Shown here: in pieces, positions 60,162-64,000 of the stretch | How positions within the stretch are numbered: the stretch's first letter is position 1 | How the letters are laid out: the number at the start of each line of letters is the position of its first letter | Notes under the pieces: generated by a model | Told to the model about the DNA's origin: nothing | What the model saw: the letters and a program-made list of their open reading frames with translations, nothing else | Database searches by the model: none | Program-made: the position numbers and the translations under genes | DNA from: Micavibrio aeruginosavorus_D | GTDB lineage: Bacteria; Pseudomonadota; Alphaproteobacteria; Micavibrionales; Micavibrionaceae | DNA length: 64,000 nt | NCBI RefSeq assembly: GCF_051245535.1 | Contig: NZ_CP195303.1 | Span: forward strand, 1,612,001-1,676,000 | Reading direction: 5' to 3'

Positions 60162-61608
60162 CCTCAAGCTGATCCTTGAAGCCGTAGATAAAATGACCGC
60201 CCCCATCAATTCCATGATGGGAAAATTCCTTTCATCCATGAAAAAGATGCAGGACGCCGCAAAAAAGGTTTCGGAAAGCATGACAAAAATCGGCGAGAGC
60301 ATGCGGAAGGTGGGCGGCGACATGACGCTGTCAATATCCGCACCTCTCGCCGCCATTGGCACCATGGCTGTCAAACAATCCGCCAACTTTGAAAAGCTGA
60401 AGGCATCACTGAAATCCGTCACTGGATCACAGGAAGCGGCAAACGCGGCCTTTGACGATATGTTGGCATTCTCCACATCAACCCCCTTCCAGTTGGAAGA
60501 GGTCATGGGGGCCTATATCAAACTGAAAGCGTTAGGACTGGACCCATCACGCAAATCGCTGGAGTCCTTCGGCAACACCGCCTCCGCCATGGGCAAGAGC
60601 CTTGACCAGTTTATTGAAGCCGTCGCGGATGCATCAACCGGGGAGTTTGAACGCCTGAAAGAATTCGGTATTAAAGCCCGCACCGAGGGCAACAAAATAT
60701 CTTTTACATTCCAAGGTCAGAAAACGACCGTAAAGAACAACGCGGAAGCCATTCAAGGGTATCTGCGTAGCATCGGCGAAGTGAAATTCGCAGGCGCTAT
60801 GGAAGAGCAGATGAAAACCATGAACGGTGCGTTTTCAAACTTCTCCGACAGCGTTTCAACATCCCTTGCAAAAGTCGGCGATGAGATCATCCGCAATCTT
60901 GATTTGAAAGAATTCACAATCGGGGTATCAAACCAGATTGCGGCATTGGCAGACGCGTTTAAATCCCTGCCGGAGCCGATGCAAGGATTTATTATCAAAG
61001 GCGGATTGATCCTCGCGATCGTGGGGCCGCTGATCGCGATTCTGGGCCAATTCGTCATTGGCATGGCCAGCATGGTTATTGCCATGTCTTTTGTTGCCCC
61101 CGCCTTCATCCCGATCATCGCCGGACTGAAAGCCTTGGGCATTGCCTTTTTAACCACCCCGTTCGGATGGTTTGTCGCGGGCGTCATGATCGTCGCAGGA
61201 GCTGCCCTGCTGATTTATAAAAACTGGGGGCGCATTACAACATTCTTCGGCGGCATCTGGGGCGGCATCAAGAAGGCATTCGCGGATGGCGTTGCGGCCG
61301 TCATGGACTTTTTAAGTCCACTGATTAACGCAATCAATTTTGTCCGAGACGGCATCGGGAAGGCAAAAGCCTTTATGACCGGGACCAGCAGTGTCGGAGG
61401 CACAGACAGCCCACAGGCCAGCACATCGGCTCCATTCATTGCCCCTGCACCGATGGGTGGCATGCAAGTCAATCAAAAGGTTGATACGGGTGGAACACTG
61501 CGGATCAAGATTGATGCCGATGGCCAAGCCCATCTGGTGGAATCACGTCCGAATGACCGCCGCATGGAATACGCCACCGACACCGGGTTGTTAATGGGGG
61601 CCATGTAA
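60142..61608 (+). CDS. Tail tape measure protein
   Basis: A 488-aa protein. The start LNLKLILEAVDKMTAPINSM and FEKLKASLKSVTGSQEAANA with a hydrophobic centre (LILAIVGPLIAILGQFVIGM; FLTTPFGWFVAGVMIVAGAA) are typical of phage tape measures. Its length suggests a fairly short tail, roughly 70 nm using the usual 1.5 angstrom per residue. It starts inside the chaperone extension frame. Confidence 0.92.
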   Translation: MSGRSLNLKLILEAVDKMTAPINSMMGKFLSSMKKMQDAAKKVSESMTKIGESMRKVGGDMTLSISAPLAAIGTMAVKQSANFEKLKASLKSVTGSQEAANAAFDDMLAFSTSTPFQLEEVMGAYIKLKALGLDPSRKSLESFGNTASAMGKSLDQFIEAVADASTGEFERLKEFGIKARTEGNKISFTFQGQKTTVKNNAEAIQGYLRSIGEVKFAGAMEEQMKTMNGAFSNFSDSVSTSLAKVGDEIIRNLDLKEFTIGVSNQIAALADAFKSLPEPMQGFIIKGGLILAIVGPLIAILGQFVIGMASMVIAMSFVAPAFIPIIAGLKALGIAFLTTPFGWFVAGVMIVAGAALLIYKNWGRITTFFGGIWGGIKKAFADGVAAVMDFLSPLINAINFVRDGIGKAKAFMTGTSSVGGTDSPQASTSAPFIAPAPMGGMQVNQKVDTGGTLRIKIDADGQAHLVESRPNDRRMEYATDTGLLMGAM

Positions 61609-62834
61609 TGGTTGACCTGTTCCGTGATCTTCGCCCAGCTTCCTTTCGCGGCATTTCATTTATGGTGGAATCCGATGAGAAAGTGTTTGGCCGCAGTGTC
61701 ATCACCCATGAATTTCCCGGTCGCGATGATCCGGGCCATGAAGACATGGGCGCGAAACCGGATCGCTTTTCCGTTGAAGCCATTATTGGTGGCGAAAACT
61801 ACCTTGCTGATGCCAGCGCATTTGAAACGGCCCTGAAACAAAAAGGCCCCGCAACCCTGATCCACCCGTATTACGGCGAGATCACCGTGATTGTGGTGGG
61901 CGATGTAAGACGCCGCCATTCATCCAACGCAGTTGGTGAGGTCGCCTTCAGCGTGCCGATGGAGAAGTATTCTCCCGTATCCACACCCATGGCCGCATCA
62001 AACACAGCGGAAGGGTTGCGCGTTGCAAGCGATGCAGGGTTTGCGGCGGCCCTGTCAGACTTCACCCGCCAGTTTCGCAACAGCGGCATTCCTGACTTTG
62101 TGTCGGCAGATTCTATCAACCGTAACACCCTCTTTACAGAGGGCTTAAACACGGCCTTAAGTCGCGCTGGTATCACCCAAGCCTTCCCAGTTCTGGATGT
62201 GTTGAAAGGCGATTATGCACAATCGGCCATTGATGCATATAAAACGATCATGAATCTGGCCGCGCCGCGCAAGACCCCGGTGATTGGGCAGGCCACAACC
62301 AGCGCAGCAGCTGACGGACAGAACGTATTAAATGCTTTGAGCCGCGCCGCCGATCAAAGTGTGCTGGATACCATTCCCGCCACGACCGCAAGCCGATCCA
62401 TCCGGGCACAAAACGCGCAGGCACTGGATTATTTCCACCGCCTATCCACCCTGTCGGCCGCCACCGGGTCCGTGCGCTACATGAACTTTGAAAGCCGTGA
62501 AGATGCGGCAGCCATTCGCAATCAAATCGGCACGAGCCTTTCGACCCTTCGCGATCAAGTCGGAGCGGCCGGGTGGGATGATTCCTACCGGGCCATCGCC
62601 GATATGCAGGGTGCCGTCAACCGCGACATCAGCGTCCGCATCGGTCGTCTGCCGCGCACCATTCGCATCCGCCCCACATCCATCAGGTCATCCCTGTCGT
62701 TGGCCAACCGCCTTTATGGGGATAATCCGGCCGATCTGTTGAACAAGGCATCCGATCTGGCCAGCCGCAATACGGTACGCCACCCCGGATTTGTGCCCGC
62801 TGATAATCTGGAGGTTCTGATCGATGCAAACTGA
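61608..62834 (+). CDS. DNA circularisation/tail protein (Mu gpN-like)
   Basis: A 408-aa protein. The N-terminal domain (DLRPASFRGISFMVESDEKV; HEFPGRDDPGHEDMG; LIHPYYGEITVIV) is the Mu N DNA circulation domain. The C-terminal half is Arg/Ala-rich. It belongs to the baseplate or tail tip. It starts in the tape measure stop and overlaps the next gene by 11 bp. Confidence 0.92.
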   Translation: MVDLFRDLRPASFRGISFMVESDEKVFGRSVITHEFPGRDDPGHEDMGAKPDRFSVEAIIGGENYLADASAFETALKQKGPATLIHPYYGEITVIVVGDVRRRHSSNAVGEVAFSVPMEKYSPVSTPMAASNTAEGLRVASDAGFAAALSDFTRQFRNSGIPDFVSADSINRNTLFTEGLNTALSRAGITQAFPVLDVLKGDYAQSAIDAYKTIMNLAAPRKTPVIGQATTSAAADGQNVLNALSRAADQSVLDTIPATTASRSIRAQNAQALDYFHRLSTLSAATGSVRYMNFESREDAAAIRNQIGTSLSTLRDQVGAAGWDDSYRAIADMQGAVNRDISVRIGRLPRTIRIRPTSIRSSLSLANRLYGDNPADLLNKASDLASRNTVRHPGFVPADNLEVLIDAN

Positions 62835-63897
62835 TCCAGAATTTGTCCTGAACATCGACGGCCGTAAATGGACTGTTTGGCAAACAATCAGCCTATCCCG
62901 GTCCATTGAACGCATGGGCGGCAGTTTCAACGTGACGCTGGCCCAAAAGCCGGAAGAAGGTTTTCTGTCCACAGCAATGAAAATCGGCCTTCCGGTTCAG
63001 GTGGAGATCGACGGCCAGACGGTGCTGGATGGCTGGATTGATGATGTGGACCACAGCTACGATAAATCGTCCGCGCAAATCTCCGTTACGGGCCGCGACA
63101 AAACAGGCGACCTGATCGACTGCGCCGCCAGCGTTGATGGCCCATTTGAATTCACGGGCCTGAAACTTGAGAAGGCGATTGAAAAGGTTCTGGCCCCGTA
63201 CAAAATCCCCCTGACCGTGAATGCGGATACAGGCGCGGCGTTTTCACGCATTGCCATTCAGCCGGGCGAAACCGTCCACGCATTCATTGACCGAATCTGT
63301 CGTTTCCGCGCCGTACTACCCGTATCAGACGGCATCGGCGGCTTAGTCCTGGTCAAACCCGGTAACGAGAAATCACCGGGCCGTTTAATCTATGGCGCCA
63401 ACATCCTGCAAGGCCGTGTTGCGATGAAGGGAACGGAGCGTTTCAGCCTGTATGTGTTGAAAGGCCAGTCCGAAGCGTCCGACACCAGCAGTGGCGATGA
63501 CATTGTTGGTGGCGAAGGTCGTGCGAAGGATGAACTGGTGACGCGCTATCGCCCGACCGTCATCACGGCGGAAAGCCAAGGCTATACCCAGACCCTGCAG
63601 GAGCGTGCGGAATGGCAGCGCAATGTCAGCCGTGCCCGTGGCAACACCGCAACCTATACCGTGGCAGGATGGTATGCCGACCCGGATGCAAAAACCCTAT
63701 GGAAACCAAACACCCTTGTGCGCGTGGATGACCCGGCCCGTACCCTTAACCGTGAAATGCTGATCACTTCGCTGACGTTTGAACGCACACGTCAAAACGG
63801 CACCAGAACCACGCTTGAGTTGGCCGTGCCGGAAGCCTTTGAACTGGTCGCCGAAGTGGACCCGAAAGCAGACGATGATCTGGTGGGGGAAAGCTGA
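62824..63897 (+). CDS. Baseplate hub protein (Mu gpP/gp44-like)
   Basis: A 357-aa protein. LDGWIDDVDHSYDKSSAQIS, then VTGRDKTGDLIDCAA, FSRIAIQPGETVHAFIDRIC and WYADPDAKTLWKPNTLVRVD are the gp44 hub features. It forms the trimeric hub to which the spike attaches. Confidence 0.94.
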   Translation: MQTDPEFVLNIDGRKWTVWQTISLSRSIERMGGSFNVTLAQKPEEGFLSTAMKIGLPVQVEIDGQTVLDGWIDDVDHSYDKSSAQISVTGRDKTGDLIDCAASVDGPFEFTGLKLEKAIEKVLAPYKIPLTVNADTGAAFSRIAIQPGETVHAFIDRICRFRAVLPVSDGIGGLVLVKPGNEKSPGRLIYGANILQGRVAMKGTERFSLYVLKGQSEASDTSSGDDIVGGEGRAKDELVTRYRPTVITAESQGYTQTLQERAEWQRNVSRARGNTATYTVAGWYADPDAKTLWKPNTLVRVDDPARTLNREMLITSLTFERTRQNGTRTTLELAVPEAFELVAEVDPKADDDLVGES

Positions 63898-64000
63898 TGA
63901 ATAGTTTTGAAAGCGCCCTTAAAGGAATTCGGCAGCGCATCTATCTGATCGTCGGCCGCGCAGTTCTGGCCGCTGTAGATGACGGCGGGAACCATCAGCG
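63897..64000 (+). CDS. Baseplate spike/assembly protein, N-terminal fragment (Mu gp45-like)
   Basis: ATG 63897 overlaps the hub stop (TGATG). The visible 34 residues (ALKGIRQRIYLIVGRAVLAA then VDDGG) match the start of Mu gp45-type spike proteins. The gene runs off the right edge. Confidence 0.75.
   Translation, partial: MNSFESALKGIRQRIYLIVGRAVLAAVDDGGNHQ

Larger units (their letters stand above)
35411..64000. mobile_element. Mu-like transposable prophage (left part; right end outside the window)
   Basis: Repressor, Ner, MuA, MuB, GemA, Mor, lysis, packaging, head and contractile tail genes follow one another in Mu-like order to the right edge. The left end is best placed at TGTCCCAGAAAAGGGC (35411), because transposable phages begin with TG and GTCCCA recurs at 35412, 35435 and 35453 like transposase sites. 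The exact end is inferred; a boundary nearer 35170 cannot be excluded. Genes from 36362 on run rightwards; the repressor runs leftwards. Confidence 0.85.

Noticed and set aside
1..64000. CRISPR arrays, tRNA or rRNA genes
   Set aside because: I saw no spaced direct repeats of CRISPR type and no tRNA or rRNA sequence on reading the window; a dedicated search was not possible.

Overview
The window looks like a chromosomal segment of a moderately GC-rich, Gram-negative alphaproteobacterium. This is inferred from gene content: TamA/TamB, a chemotaxis operon with cheR, cheB and a CheZ-like gene, sitABCD-mntR and an RND pump. I cannot name the species from sequence alone; a Micavibrio- or Rhodospirillales-like host would fit but is a guess.

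Host part (1-about 35,400). After the tail of an unidentified gene there is an ABC-F translation-factor ATPase (minus strand). A TetR repressor and an RND efflux pair (adaptor plus inner-membrane pump) follow; near-identical operators lie before tetR and before the adaptor gene. The next 8 kb is a chemotaxis operon on the minus strand: MCP, cheY, cheZ-like, cheA, cheW, cheY, cheB, cheR and a degenerate receiver protein. An orphan OmpR-type response regulator comes next, then tamA-tamB (envelope protein insertion or transport), a long divergent class A penicillin-binding protein, and a small lipoprotein. An outer-membrane barrel gene is divergent from a manganese/iron uptake operon, sitABCD-mntR. 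The barrel's signal-peptide coding region contains a 10-bp tandem repeat that puts the start codon out of frame, and the shared intergenic region holds an MntR/DtxR-like palindrome. A 72-aa protein, an SLC13-type transporter with TrkA-C domains, prmB and the truncated end of an XRE regulator complete the host section.

Prophage part (about 35,400-64,000, running off the right edge). This is a Mu-like transposable phage. The order is: S24/XRE repressor (leftward); operator-rich control region; Ner; early genes including a DnaA-like HTH protein and an MT-A70 methyltransferase; MuA and MuB; regulators including GemA and Mor; lysis genes (M15 endolysin, holin-like, nested spanin-like pair); packaging (DUF3486, ParB-like protein, large terminase); portal; gpF head protein with a C-terminal PBECR2-like nuclease domain; protease with nested scaffold; cement protein; capsid; and a Mu-type contractile tail up to the start of the baseplate spike gene. 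A Mor-type dyad occurs twice, before the lysis block and before the protease gene. The tail chaperone pair shows a textbook -1 frameshift signal.

The most notable observations are: the 10-bp repeat that makes the outer-membrane protein look phase-variable and currently OFF; the paired Mor boxes whose predicted start points fall on the ATGs; the gp41/gp42 slippery heptamer; the nested scaffold and spanin genes; the minus-oriented terminators in a 447-bp phage gap; and a phage repressor with Thr in place of the S24 catalytic Ser.
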